Positions 44,655-54,062 of a DNA stretch of 64,000 bases are shown here, in pieces (within the stretch, counting starts at the first letter, position 1; every line of letters starts with the position of its first letter). The position numbers and the translations under genes are program-made. The notes beneath the pieces are model-generated. The model was not told where the DNA came from and made no database searches. It saw only the letters and a program-made list of their open reading frames with translations. The DNA is from Aquibacillus rhizosphaerae (lineage in GTDB: Bacteria > Bacillota > Bacilli > Bacillales > Amphibacillaceae). The stretch lies in NCBI RefSeq assembly GCF_030282825.1, contig NZ_JASTZU010000058.1, positions 326,453-390,452 on the forward strand. The letters run 5' to 3'.

Positions 44655-45827
44655 TTATCCCTCCACAGAACCATATAATCTCTTAAACTCAGACAAAATG
44701 AACAGAAACTTTTTTTGCACACCTAGTATATCTTCTTGATTTAGCTTTAGCCAAAAGTCACTGGTATGACTATCTATGAAAACCTTCATTTCCTCAAATA
44801 AGAAAGCTTGGTTATCCTTATGGTTATGCACAGGATCTTTTAAAACTAGCGAGACGTAATGTCGGTAGCAATTCACTTGTTGCTTATACAACCCAGGGTC
44901 CCATAACTCTTCAAGGGAATATGGTCGGTATAAAGCTCGCGTATTTACGAGTGTCTTCTCCCATTTCTTTAGCTCTCTTTTCCAAGTATTTTTGGTAGGC
45001 CCACCTGTACTTTGATTCACTCGCTTTAACATCGTTTGTAATGAGTTAATATTTTCATCCATGAATCCTATCGCAGCTTTTGCTTTATTCTTCTCATAGA
45101 ACGACACATGATTATAAAACTTTTCTATGTTTCGTTGACAGACACCTATAACACGTTGGGTTTCTTGGGACAACTCTGAATGATCCATTTCAGGTAAGGA
45201 TACTACCTGTGCACTTTTCATTTTTTTCACTTTTTGACTTTGTTTCTTTTGACTTTTCACAAAATCAATTTGTTGTCTAATTTCTTCCCTTTTCTGATTT
45301 GCTTCTTCTATATTTGGAAATTCCAATTCTAAGTAATTTACAAGCAACCCTAGGAATTCTGAATTAGTAGGCTTCGCTCTTGAAATGCTAATTGGATAAC
45401 CGAACAAATTCGATAAATGCTCCTTGTTTCCTCGGCTCCATGCTACTTCGATAGAATGACGGATCGCGCGCTCGACACGACTCGCTGTTGTATCAAATTT
45501 ATTAGCTAATAATGGATAGAGCCCTTTAGTAATCTCTCCTAATAATTCATTATCATAGTAGATAATCTTTACGGCTTCTTTCATATACTTAAATCCTTTA
45601 ATATGCGCCGGGACACCTACGTCATAAATTAGTGCTGTAATTTTCGATTCTAATTGTTTCTCATTTACTATTCCTTTATCTATACTATCTGCTTCTATTT
45701 CTTGGTTACTTGTTGTTTGTTTCCCTCGTTCTACACCGTTTTGTTTTAATTCTTCCATCTCTTGTTTCAGGCTTTGTTGTTCCTTTAATAACGTTTGAAT
45801 CATTTCTTCTAGCTGTTTGTTCTCCAC
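44655..45827 (-). CDS. Receiver-less Spo0A C-terminal DNA-binding domain protein with long extension
   Basis: Residues 59-167 repeat the Spo0A DNA-binding domain: [58 protein letters not shown] and [20 protein letters not shown]. The recognition helix [12 protein letters not shown] is identical to that of Spo0A. The phosphoreceiver domain is absent; instead a coiled coil (1-30) precedes it. A 220-aa tail (about 170-390) is helical and basic ([15 protein letters not shown]) and not recognised. In Spo0A, loss of the receiver leaves the binding domain always active. On a mobile element it could repress or trigger host sporulation, or control replication. Not known outside this fusion to me. Confidence 0.9.
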   Translation of the reverse strand: MENKQLEEMIQTLLKEQQSLKQEMEELKQNGVERGKQTTSNQEIEADSIDKGIVNEKQLESKITALIYDVGVPAHIKGFKYMKEAVKIIYYDNELLGEITKGLYPLLANKFDTTASRVERAIRHSIEVAWSRGNKEHLSNLFGYPISISRAKPTNSEFLGLLVNYLELEFPNIEEANQKREEIRQQIDFVKSQKKQSQKVKKMKSAQVVSLPEMDHSELSQETQRVIGVCQRNIEKFYNHVSFYEKNKAKAAIGFMDENINSLQTMLKRVNQSTGGPTKNTWKRELKKWEKTLVNTRALYRPYSLEELWDPGLYKQQVNCYRHYVSLVLKDPVHNHKDNQAFLFEEMKVFIDSHTSDFWLKLNQEDILGVQKKFLFILSEFKRLYGSVEG

Positions 45828-46303
45828 TTCTTACACCTCGATGTCACATATTTATTTATTAAATTGTACCAGAACAACGTCTATGTTTGTTTACTTTGTT
45901 TGAAAGCTAGTAATTTCTCCATTTCTCTCAAAGTTAAAAGAAAAAGTCTAATCGATAGGCTCGATTAGACTTTTAAGTTTAGGACTTATTTATTTTGAAA
46001 GTCTGATTTTATATCAATACATATTATTTTTCATTAAACTATCGTTAAGATTCGTCATTTTAGGCATAGTTAAATACCATTACAAAAAGATAGTTTTAAA
46101 TTTTAATATTAATTGATATATATAATTCAGAGTTTCTTAATAGTTTTTAAATCTTATCAAAAGTTTATGATATTCTTCCTAAGTCCGTTACTATAATCTT
46201 TCTAAATATTACACCGTACACTTTTGCTGTTTCTTATTTAATAAGGTTGGATATTGTCCGGGCTAGAATCACCTAGCCCGAAATTATTATGCTTCTACTA
46301 GAA
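45828..46303. other. Intergenic region with two terminator hairpins
   Basis: Holds the hairpin at 45941-45974 and CGGGCTAG / CTAGCCCG (46258-46280). No gene. The promoter of the Spo0A-like gene must be here. Confidence 0.45.
45941..45974. terminator. Bidirectional terminator upstream of the Spo0A-like gene
   Basis: AAAAGTCTAATCGA / TCGATTAGACTTTT with a five-base loop; T-runs on both strands. It separates the Spo0A-like gene from the gene at 46423. Confidence 0.8.
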
Positions 46304-46422
46304 CTAAAAAAGCAAAGCTTCCATACTGTAATCTTCTCCAGCTGTAACCTGATTAACCTGTTCCACTTCCAATCCCTCAACATTCTCTGTTAAAGCCTCA
46401 AGTAAAAGATTTTCCTTTTGCA

Positions 46423-47100
46423 TCACTTGAAAATCGCGTCCGAAATGTTTTGTTTGGGAACAATGAGAGAATGATAGCTTCTGGAAAAATCATAATCACC
46501 TGTTAAATCTCTCTGTTTCTTCAACGGATTTTCCTCCCTTACAATAACCAGTTCATCCCCTAAATCGTCACACCAATCGAATAATGATTCCTGCACAATT
46601 GGTTTTAAAATCCCAATGTTTTGTTCATAAATAGTGAAAGCATGTTGCGCGGTTCCTCCACCTCTCTTTTCTGTTCCTTTTTCTTTCTCTTTTTCTTTAT
46701 GTATGTCCCGGGCTTCATTACGAGATGGTCCCTGTTTTGCATCCTGTAATTGTTCCGGGAATTCTTCCGGGTTTTGTTCTAGATATTGTCCATTAACTGG
46801 TGACAATTCCTCAAAATACGAAACCAATGATTTCATCTGATAGATTGGAGCTTTACCCTTAAACCCTGGTTGATAACTAATCAAGTTATGGTCAACGAGT
46901 ATTTTTCTAGCCTCGGAAATTCGTTGACTAGATAACCCTGACAATTTTTCCACCGTAGAATTAGGTGCATTAAACATTTTTATTCGACGTGCTGAGTTAT
47001 TAAGCAACATCAGCGTGTGCCATAATAACACTGCACACGCTGGAATGTCATGAAACAACATCCATTCTTTAAAAGCATTAAGTTCTTTTAAATAATTCAC
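46423..47100 (-). CDS. DnaD-like replication initiation protein, chimeric C-terminus
   Basis: Homologue of the protein at 32048: YLKELNAFKEWMLFHDIPAC, VLLWHTLMLLNNSARRIKMF and a DnaD-like part (FTIYEQNIGILKPIVQESLF). After DELVI (about residue 186) it departs from its relative: VREENPLKKQRDLTGDYDFS and then ends. From about 46440 another frame continues (QVMQKENLLLEALTENVEGL) to a stop at 46304. So a frameshift near the sequence CCCAAACAAAAC (about 46450) probably truncates it by about 45 residues, after an earlier recombination. The GTG start overlaps the HTH gene by four bases. It may still bind the origin. Confidence 0.7.
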   Translation of the reverse strand: MNYLKELNAFKEWMLFHDIPACAVLLWHTLMLLNNSARRIKMFNAPNSTVEKLSGLSSQRISEARKILVDHNLISYQPGFKGKAPIYQMKSLVSYFEELSPVNGQYLEQNPEEFPEQLQDAKQGPSRNEARDIHKEKEKEKGTEKRGGGTAQHAFTIYEQNIGILKPIVQESLFDWCDDLGDELVIVREENPLKKQRDLTGDYDFSRSYHSLIVPKQNISDAIFK

Positions 47101-47300
47101 CGATCTACCTCCACCTTACTAACCACTGATTCACTTGCTTGTGCATGAATCCATGCATCAATTGCATCTTTTGAAAACAAAATCTTCCGTCCAAAACGAA
47201 TATGTGGAAAACTTCCTTCGCGCACCAAGTCATAAATTGTATCCGTGTGCACGCCTAAATATTTCGCTACATCTTTTACAGTAATCGTACAACGTTCCAT
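47097..47300 (-). CDS. Excisionase/MerR-type HTH protein
   Basis: 67 aa with MERCTITVKDVAKYLGVHTD, TIYDLVREGSFPHIRFGRKI and LFSKDAIDAWIHAQASE: a helix-turn-helix and wing. It resembles the protein at 32840-33013 (about half identical). The ATG at 47300 follows AGGAGGATG. Its stop overlaps the DnaD-like GTG start (GTGA). It is the probable regulator or excisionase of the relic element. An older, broken copy is at 37875-38049. Intact. Confidence 0.78.
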   Translation of the reverse strand: MERCTITVKDVAKYLGVHTDTIYDLVREGSFPHIRFGRKILFSKDAIDAWIHAQASESVVSKVEVDR

Positions 47301-47404
47301 CTTTTCATCCTCCTTATTTTGTCATTCACATCTATAATTGCTAGGAGCTTGGTATTAGGTGTCGATGTTGGGTGGGTTAGGTGGATTTTTTTCCTGGACC
47401 AAAA

Positions 47405-47451
47405 GAGCGAGATCACCTGAATGGATAAACTCCATCCAAGTAATCTCGCTC
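47405..47451 (-). terminator. Conserved hairpin (copy B), possible RNA end
   Basis: GAGCGAGAT / ATCTCGCT outer arms and ATGGA / TCCAT inner arms, followed by a TCTTTTGG stretch on the minus strand. The 240 bases upstream of it on that strand are conserved with copy A, so a small RNA of that size ending here is possible. Confidence 0.5.
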
Positions 47452-47667
47452 TATGGATCTATAATTTTAATTGTTTTTTTATACAAGCGTCGATCTGCTT
47501 ATTTGGTATGTTTAATTACTCGTATTTCCTACGAAAGTATGGTGATATGATAATATTGATAGCTAGCAATCTTTCAAAAATTTACGACAATTTAAAATAC
47601 ATCCTAAATGTTGTTGTATGTATCTAACTAATATGAATGTGTGGAACTTTTTCCAAAACAGAAATTA

Positions 47668-47693
47668 GGAAGCACAGAACCGTCCCCTGCTTC
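47668..47693. repeat. Dispersed GGAAGCAGGGGACGG repeat
   Basis: GGAAGCACAGAACCGTCCCC then TGCTTC, inverted copy at the end of the segmental duplication. Confidence 0.7.
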
Positions 47694-47895
47694 ATTTAGG
47701 AGACACCTCTTCTGCATTGGTAGTGTTTTCTCGTCAATTACACTATACCAAATGTTGAGGTGTTTTTTTATGCCTATTTTATTTTTCAATGACCATATTT
47801 GAACTGCGATACACTTTACAGCTAGTCAAACAGAACACTTTGTTCTAGCTGCGAAAGTTGAGTATCTAATATGCAAAAAGAATTATTATTCTTAT

Positions 47896-48506
47896 TTATT
47901 TTTTTAGTGAATCCTTAAATGCTTTAGTATCAATATCTTTACTCTCAAGGAAGTCTTCTATTTTTTTCTGTTCTCTTCCGTTCACTACATCACTTTTTTC
48001 ATTTAATAAACCAATATTTACTGAAGGAATATCTTCTTTACTTATGTCGTTTGTAAGCTGATTGAGCATTGCATCTATTTCATAAAGAATCTCATTTATA
48101 CCTGTAATATACCTACTAATTCTTTCAGACTCCTCTTGATAACCTTCAGGTAATGTATTTTGTGAAATATAATTGGAGAAGTTTTCATCATTTTCTTTTG
48201 TAAGTCTGTTAATTTGGTCTAATTTTTGAATTCATTTTCAGTCAATTCTTTTTCCTCATCTATCATCACTTGAAATGGGTAACTAGCAAGATATAATGCA
48301 TTATAGGTGTCTAGGTACGTTTTTATGCTTGATTTCATTTCTTTTTCATTAATTACACTATTTTGTTTTTCGGAAGAAAAAATAATACTAGGAATATCTA
48401 CATCCTTTGTATCAAGTATTTCATCTTCAGTAGTGTCAATATTTTCCTCATATGAACACGCGCTTAATAAAAAGACAATTAGAATACTTAAAAAAATTCT
48501 TTTCAC
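47896..48506 (-). pseudogene. Frameshifted lipoprotein gene
   Basis: From a GTG at 48506 (after GGGGGGAAG) the frame gives VKRIFLSILIVFLLSACSYE, a lipobox at SAC, then an acidic helical domain to ENEFKN and a stop at 48219. The other frame goes on KLDQINRLTKENDENFSNYI ... IEDFLESKDIDTKAFKDSLK to 47896. Loss of a single A in the run TTCAAAAATTAG would account for it, so the full protein has about 200 aa. No family is known. The gene could be phase-variable at this A-run, but no such evidence is seen. Confidence 0.65.
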
Positions 48507-48552
48507 AATCCATTCTTCCCCCCTACGATTGACGTATTCCATCTTATATATT

Positions 48553-48780
48553 TTATAAAAAATCTAACAAATGATTCCCAATATAATACCCTAGGATTGC
48601 TAAAAATGAACCCATAATAAGTCCTTTTATGGACTCAAGAATTTCTCCAAATACAATTGTACTAAATCCATTAACAAAGCCCATTACAATTATAATTAAT
48701 GGCGATAGTATCATTATAGGTACACCAATGATATAAGCTAATATAAAGGGTATAAGTAATAGCATTAAGAATAAACTCAC
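48553..48780 (-). CDS. Small membrane protein, 75 aa
   Basis: Three hydrophobic segments (LFLMLLLIPFILAYIIGVPI, MILSPLIIIVMGFVNGFSTI, IMGSFLAILGYYIGNHL). It stands before the frameshifted lipoprotein gene on the same strand (about 45 bases). No function is known. The GTG at 48780 has a weak site upstream. Confidence 0.5.
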   Translation of the reverse strand: MSLFLMLLLIPFILAYIIGVPIMILSPLIIIVMGFVNGFSTIVFGEILESIKGLIMGSFLAILGYYIGNHLLDFL

Positions 48781-49029
48781 TATTATTTAGCCCTTATTTA
48801 AGTTTTTTCTGTTCTTTTGGAAATTCTTAAGAAGAGTGAGAATAAAAAATTTTAAAATAGGAGCTTTACCAAAAATGATTATTTTATGATATCTTTTTTC
48901 AAACATTTGAAATCCAACTTCCGTCGAAAATTTCTATTTTTAACATCGAAATAAATTCTTCTGGTAAATCATTTGCAATTGCTTATAAATAAGAATCTAT
49001 TAAATCCTTGTCACTTAATAACCTAAAAC

Positions 49030-49936
49030 TCTCCATACCTTACACAACCTTTTCTCTAGTAACACAGTCGGTTGCACTAGTAGCTCGCAGTTATTTAAGT
49101 GCCCACATACAAATAACCGTTCATCACTTCCTGTTAGATATATTATATAGGGATTCACATTATTTTCAAATTTAATTAGCCAATCCTGATACTATACTGC
49201 TTAACGTACAATTGGATACCAAACAGGCAAAAATTCTAAATCAACATGCGGTCTTCTATTAAATGTAAAGATATCAGCAAACATACTTAAACCCAGATAG
49301 TAGTTGTCTAGTTGTCCAATTTATTACTAGTATTCTTAACCTGACTCCCACTGGTTTGTATGACATCTCTGCATCTCGATCACCTCATCATCCGTTGGTT
49401 GTATTCACTCGAACTTCTTCATAACGAATAGATCCCTCTATTGTTGTTAAGTATTCCCAGATACCCCTTCATTAATGGGATGAAAAGGGTTTTCGGCTCT
49501 TTTATATTTTCAATTGAGGTATAAACATATTCCAAGTATCCTCAATCATTAGCATATACGTTCTTTGTACGATTCTATTTGATTAAAGTCATCAATTGAT
49601 AAAGTGTCATTAGAAACTATAATTATTAAATCCGTTAAATAATTTTAAGTTCTTTCAACCCTTCTTGTTCCATTTAAATTGAGACTATATACGGCAGATG
49701 AATGAATTATCTAAAGAACGAACGGGTAATTCCAAAACCTCCGAAGGAATCTTGGTATCTTCATACGTTATCATTGTATGATTGATTGTTTCTATTTCAT
49801 TATACAAAGCTCTAGTAGCAGTGTACTCCAATTTAGACTTTCTAAGTAGTTCATTATCTCTAACCTCAATGAAATAAAGAGTACCAATAAAAACTATGGT
49901 AATTAGTGCTATAACAATGTAAATCTTTTTCTTCAA
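49030..49936 (-). pseudogene. Heavily decayed gene with N-terminal membrane segment
   Basis: From 49936 the frame reads MKKKIYIVIALITIVFIGTL, a signal anchor, then RDNELLRKSKLEYTATRALY. It goes to a stop at 49685. Further pieces on the same strand (TWNMFIPQLKI, IEGSIRYEEVRVNTTN near 49440-49560 and NYYLGLSMFADIFTFNRRPH, ENNVNPYIIYLTGSDERLF near 49030-49320) are in shifting frames with stops between. They look like one ancestral gene of 250-300 residues. Function unknown. Confidence 0.45.
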
Positions 49937-50792
49937 GCAAACGCTCCTTTTTAGAACTGTTCGTCACGCAAAGAGCTGTCGTATCGACAATTCATTATTC
50001 AATATCTGCAACCCGTTTGTTAAAGAACAATCTAATTAACATTTACTAAGACACTGCTATAACGTTCTTATTGCTTTTATCAATAAACTTGCGTAAATTA
50101 GCAAATAATACTTTTTAACTTGAGTGATTATTCACTTATCTTGTTTTACAGTAAGTCACTTATTACACTAGACTGCCTCTTATATGTAGTATGATTTTCG
50201 ACCGTAATTAATGTTAATAAAGCTACAAAAACAGCCTATTTCCTATCTTTTTTTACTAGTTATATATAGTTAATAATTATAGCTTCCAACGTGAACAACG
50301 AATAGGACTTTACTTGGAGGGGTGGGTATGATAAGCTGATCCGCCACTGAAACACCTCTTCAGCAATCATGCCGCAGAGGCTCCAAGTCAATTTCTTAAA
50401 CGTCTTATCTATGGTTACATGTAAATAAAGATAAAGGGTGCACCATATCAATGTTTTTGAACAAAAACTACATGTAAGCTCCCGTTAATGCAACAAGTAC
50501 TACATCGTTAATATGCATAATTATTAGTATATATACATTTTTTGTGAGTATCGATAATGAAAAGACAAACAGTGGTTGCATGATCCTTAACACCACATAC
50601 TTCCATAAAATAGGGAAGTCCTTAACTGGAAAAAGTGTTTCATTTTATCAAGCAAAAACTGTATCATCTGTTTCAAGCGGTCACAGGTAACCCATTTCGT
50701 CACTGATTACATTTTTTTGAATAAAAAAGGAATTAAACAAACATAATCGAGAAAGGATATAAACAACCTACTTAAAACGAAAGAGGTTTTTT
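49937..50792. other. Noncoding region of about 850 bp
   Basis: No gene supported. AT-rich, with scattered short frames and stops. The plus-strand promoter of the following membrane proteins is expected close to 50750 (GAAAGAGG site before the ATG at 50793). Confidence 0.5.
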
Positions 50793-51287
50793 ATGGAATT
50801 TAATTATATAATACTGATTACTATATGGATTATTGGGGTGGCCCTTTTTATAACTTTTACACCAAAACATAAAAAAAGAAGGTTAATTTTAGCATTTCTG
50901 ATTTGCCAAGCTTTTACGTGGTTAAGTGACTTACTTCTTTTAAATTTTAATTTGATTGCATTTCCTGTTCGTGAATTTCCCAGTGCAACAGACATGCTTG
51001 TTACAACTGATTACTTTTTATACCCATTGCTCTGTGGGTTCTATATAATCTATGAGCCAGAACAAAGACTCTTTGTCCGATTCATTTATTTATCTGCTTG
51101 TATTTCAACTTTAGTATTTATTGATATAATGATTAGTAAATTCACAGATTTGATTGAATATCTTAATTATGATTGGTATTGGACATGGTTACTCTTCCTT
51201 TGTATATTTGCTATTACAAATATAATTTATCAATGGTTCTTTAGGAGTAAATTATTGTTGGAAGCTGAAAAGAGGATTACACAATGA
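50793..51287 (+). CDS. CBO0543-like membrane protein A
   Basis: 164 aa with about four or five membrane helices: YIILITIWIIGVALFITFTP, LILAFLICQAFTWLSDLLLL and WYWTWLLFLCIFAITNIIYQ. The LIAFPVREFPSATD segment and the ending YDWYWTW are seen in the CBO0543 family of clostridial and Bacillus proteins. No catalytic motif. It shares about a third of its residues with the gene that follows, so the pair arose by duplication. ATG at 50793. The pair is a single operon. Confidence 0.72.
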   Translation: MEFNYIILITIWIIGVALFITFTPKHKKRRLILAFLICQAFTWLSDLLLLNFNLIAFPVREFPSATDMLVTTDYFLYPLLCGFYIIYEPEQRLFVRFIYLSACISTLVFIDIMISKFTDLIEYLNYDWYWTWLLFLCIFAITNIIYQWFFRSKLLLEAEKRITQ

Positions 51288-51760
51288 TAGTTGAATGGAA
51301 AATTTTAATCTTTGTTTGGACTCTTACTGTTGCTTTACTTTTCATCATACCAAAAGATAAAAAAAGGCTAGCCCTTGTAGCCTTTTTATTCAAGCAAGTA
51401 ATTACTCTGCTCATAGGCTTAGTTGTAGTTGAATTCAATTTAATTTCTTATCCTGTTCGTTTATTCTCAGAAGTTAATCGAGCAAGTTTTACTTATGAGT
51501 TTTTAGTGTATCCTGTTATATGCAGTGTTTTTATTGTATTTTATCCTAACTACCGAAGTTACTTATATAAATTAGGTTACTATTTTGCTTTCTGTACAGC
51601 GCTTACAGTTCCAGAGATATTTTTAGAAAAATACACGGATTTGATAAATTATATACATTGGTCTTGGTACTGGACATGGATAACATTGTTCATCACGTTC
51701 ATGTTATCAAGACAGTTTTGTGTTTGGTTCTTTAGAGATATATCAAAAAATATGGAATAA
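51284..51760 (+). CDS. CBO0543-like membrane protein B
   Basis: 158 aa, paralogue of the preceding gene with the same layout: ILIFVWTLTVALLFIIPKDK, LISYPVRLFSEVNRASFTYE and HWSWYWTWITLFITFMLSRQ. Its ATG lies in the ATGA overlap with the stop of gene A, so translation is coupled. Both may form a heteromeric membrane complex. No partner with known function is near; sporulation or stress roles cannot be judged. Confidence 0.72.
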   Translation: MIVEWKILIFVWTLTVALLFIIPKDKKRLALVAFLFKQVITLLIGLVVVEFNLISYPVRLFSEVNRASFTYEFLVYPVICSVFIVFYPNYRSYLYKLGYYFAFCTALTVPEIFLEKYTDLINYIHWSWYWTWITLFITFMLSRQFCVWFFRDISKNME

Positions 51761-51830
51761 GAAAGCTTAATTAAGTTTTCTCGTTGGTTTTAAGTACATT
51801 ACTTTCCAAATTCACATAAAGCAACTCATT

Positions 51831-51860
51831 TACTGCGTAGTATTGGTCTACTACGCAGTA
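51831..51860. repeat. 12-bp perfect palindrome after the membrane protein pair
   Basis: TACTGCGTAGTA / TACTACGCAGTA with a six-base loop. No T-run. Possibly the transcript end. Confidence 0.6.
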
Positions 51861-51994
51861 CGAGAGTCACTTCCAATCTGGACCTATTGTTAACATAATG
51901 GTTAACCTCTTAATGCTTGCAATAATTTATCGGCGAATAGCACCTGCTACAAATCAGCATGCAGCATGTATCTTACTAATAGATGAATGCGGGA

Positions 51995-52055
51995 GAAAGC
52001 AGGGGACGGTTCTGTGCTTCCAAAAGAAGGAAGCAAGGAACCGTCCCCTGCTTCC
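51995..52055. repeat. Doublet of the dispersed GGAAGCAGGGGACGG repeat
   Basis: GAAAGCAGGGGACGGTTCT ... GCTTC (51995-52020) and GGAAGCAAGGAACCGTCCCC ... GCTTCC (52029-52055) lie in opposite orientations with about eight bases between them, so a long stem could form. Confidence 0.8.
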
Positions 52056-52158
52056 CTCCATTTATAGATTCTAAATATAAATGAGTAAGCATAACGTTTT
52101 ACTGTACGCTTTATTCAAGATGACTTATAATAAATGTCGAGGTGATTAAATTGGGAAG

Positions 52159-52569
52159 TTGCTAAGAATAGGTGAATTAGCCGAAATAAGTAATGTATCT
52201 AGAAGAACAATAGATTACTATACAAAAATCGGTTTACTTAAATGTAAACGTTCAACATCAAACTATCGATACTATAGTGAAGAATCGGTAGAAGAGTTAA
52301 AATTTATTGAACAGTGTAAAATAATGAATCTAACTTTAGATGAAATAAAACAAAAGCAATCCTTAATGGATTCTAATCAAATGGATCGAGACACCTTTCT
52401 AACGCAAGTTAATTTAATTTCAAATAAAATAGACTTTTTCCAAAACGAGATAAAAGCAGTTTATGCTAATGCGGAAAATTTAGATGAAAAGGAACGAGCA
52501 AAAATCTTAGATAAACTAAATCCTAAGACAGTTGCATTAATTCAATCATTAGTCATGCTTACAACTTAA
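52159..52569 (+). CDS. MerR-family transcriptional regulator
   Basis: 136 aa. MerR-type N-terminal HTH: LRIGELAEISNVSRRTIDYY, TKIGLLKCKRSTSNYRYYSE. The C-terminal half is a coiled coil (NQMDRDTFLTQVNLISNKID) that dimerises. No conserved Cys pair for metal sensing is seen near the end. The start is a TTG at 52159. It precedes the CNNM/CBS transporter gene by 80 bases in the same direction; in B. subtilis the homologous yhdP (mpfA) also sits next to a MerR gene (yhdQ/cueR). Likely regulates that gene. Confidence 0.82.
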   Translation: MLRIGELAEISNVSRRTIDYYTKIGLLKCKRSTSNYRYYSEESVEELKFIEQCKIMNLTLDEIKQKQSLMDSNQMDRDTFLTQVNLISNKIDFFQNEIKAVYANAENLDEKERAKILDKLNPKTVALIQSLVMLTT

Positions 52570-52649
52570 TTCTTGAAATATAAACGTTAACTGAGTGGAG
52601 AGATTGGTAAGATCCTAATTTCAATAAAAACTTAGGAGTGTGAAATTTT

Positions 52650-53954
52650 TTGGATGATATACCACTGAATTCAATTATTTTGTTAGTTATTTTAATTATG
52701 CTATCGGCATTTTTCTCTTCAGCTGAAACAGCCTTTTCCAGTGTAAATAAAATACGACTTAAAAACTTCGTTGACGAAGGAAAACGTGGGAGTAAAAAGG
52801 CTCTCCATATCGCTGAAAATTTTGATAATACGTTATCTACAATTTTAGTAGGCAATAACATCGTGAATATTGCCGCAGCGAGCATTTCAGCTACAATCGC
52901 CACTAACATTATTGACGGGAATTCCGGTATAGTAGTTAGTACAGTAGTCATGACCATCTTAATTCTAATATTTGGCGAAATACTCCCTAAATCACTGGCA
53001 AAGGAACATGCGGAATCCTATTCATTAGCCATATCGACGGTATTGTATTTCTTAATCCTATTACTAACACCAATCAATTTCCTCTTCCTAAAATTAAAGC
53101 AAGTAGTGTCAAAGCTTTTCGCTAAAAATGAAAGTTTACCTTCCTTAACAGAAGAAGAACTAAAAGTTATGTTGGATATAAGTGAAGAAGAAGGCGTTAT
53201 TGATAAAGAGGAAAGAGAATTAATTCACCGTTCCATGGACTTCGATAGTACGATTGCTGAGGAAATTATAACACCACGTATAGATGTCGTTGCTGTAGAG
53301 GTTAATCAGTCAAGCGAAGAAGTTAAACAGATTTTCTTTGAGGAACGCTTCTCAAGAATACCTGTTTATGAGGAAAATATAGATAATATTATTGGTATAT
53401 TAACTGAAAAAGAGTTCTTCACTCAGATTATAAAATATAAAGATGTTAATATAAAAGAATTACTAAGAGAACCATTATTTGTGGTAGAGTCTATGAAGAT
53501 CTCATCTTTATTACCTCAACTTCAAAAAGAAAAAGTACACATGGCTATTGTATTAGATGAATTCGGTGGCACTTCAGGTTTAGTTACTTTGGAAGATGTC
53601 ATAGAAGAAATCGTAGGTGAAATATGGGATGAACAGGATGAAGAAATTAAATCATTTTCACAGGTAAATGAAAACCTGTATAAATTTGATGCGCAATATC
53701 CCTTAGATGATTTTGCTGATACGATGAATATTCCATCGTTAGAGAGTTCTTATCACACATTAGGTGGTTGGGTTATTGAAAATCTTGAATCGATTCCATC
53801 CAATGGCGATTCGTTCCATTATCAAAACCTTAGAGTGACTGTAGATGAAGTAATTAATCGACGAATTAAAAAACTCAAAATAGAAATTCAAGAGAACGGA
53901 GAAACACAGAATTCATCCCTTTTTAGAACCAATTATTTAGGGGATGCACATTAA
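52650..53954 (+). CDS. CNNM/CBS-type transporter (HlyC/CorC family)
   Basis: 434 aa, complete. CNNM membrane domain (residues 1-190: LVILIMLSAFFSSAETAFSS, AENFDNTLSTILVGNNIVNI, LIFGEILPKSLAKEHAESYS), two CBS domains (about 205-325) and a CorC/HlyC C-terminal domain (about 340-420). The family exports magnesium or other divalent ions and includes MpfA of B. subtilis. The start is TTG at 52650 after AGGAGTG. The gene has the terminator at 53972. Next to the MerR regulator it probably forms an operon. No decay. Confidence 0.87.
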   Translation: MDDIPLNSIILLVILIMLSAFFSSAETAFSSVNKIRLKNFVDEGKRGSKKALHIAENFDNTLSTILVGNNIVNIAAASISATIATNIIDGNSGIVVSTVVMTILILIFGEILPKSLAKEHAESYSLAISTVLYFLILLLTPINFLFLKLKQVVSKLFAKNESLPSLTEEELKVMLDISEEEGVIDKEERELIHRSMDFDSTIAEEIITPRIDVVAVEVNQSSEEVKQIFFEERFSRIPVYEENIDNIIGILTEKEFFTQIIKYKDVNIKELLREPLFVVESMKISSLLPQLQKEKVHMAIVLDEFGGTSGLVTLEDVIEEIVGEIWDEQDEEIKSFSQVNENLYKFDAQYPLDDFADTMNIPSLESSYHTLGGWVIENLESIPSNGDSFHYQNLRVTVDEVINRRIKKLKIEIQENGETQNSSLFRTNYLGDAH

Positions 53955-53971
53955 TCACAAATGCACACGTA

Positions 53972-53997
53972 AAAAGCCCTGACAGGGCTTTTTTTTA
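53972..53997 (+). terminator. Rho-independent terminator
   Basis: AAAAGCCCTG / CAGGGCTTTT followed by T-run. Clearly ends the CNNM/CBS gene transcript. Confidence 0.88.
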
Positions 53998-53998
53998 T

Positions 53999-54059
53999 GG
54001 AAGCAGGGGACGGTTCTCCGCTTCCAAAAGAAGGAAGCAAGGAACCGTCCCCTGCTTCC
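53999..54059. repeat. Doublet of the dispersed GGAAGCAGGGGACGG repeat
   Basis: GGAAGCAGGGGACGGTTCT ... GCTTCC (53999-54025) and GGAAGCAAGGAACCGTCCCC ... GCTTCC (54032-54059), facing each other across about six bases. It separates the transporter gene from the GntR gene. Confidence 0.82.
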
Positions 54060-54062
54060 ATT

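Larger units (their letters stand above)
46968..47693. repeat. Segmental duplication, copy B of the cassette front end
   Basis: Matches 37757-38443 over about 690 bases, with few differences. It contains the DnaD-like start, the HTH gene, the hairpin at 47405-47451 and 240 conserved noncoding bases after it, ending in a GGAAGCACAGAACCGTCCCC repeat (47668-47693). Confidence 0.8.

Noticed and set aside
50260..50451. Minus-strand 63-codon frame
   Set aside because: No ribosome-binding site, no domain and a sequence composition like its noncoding surroundings.
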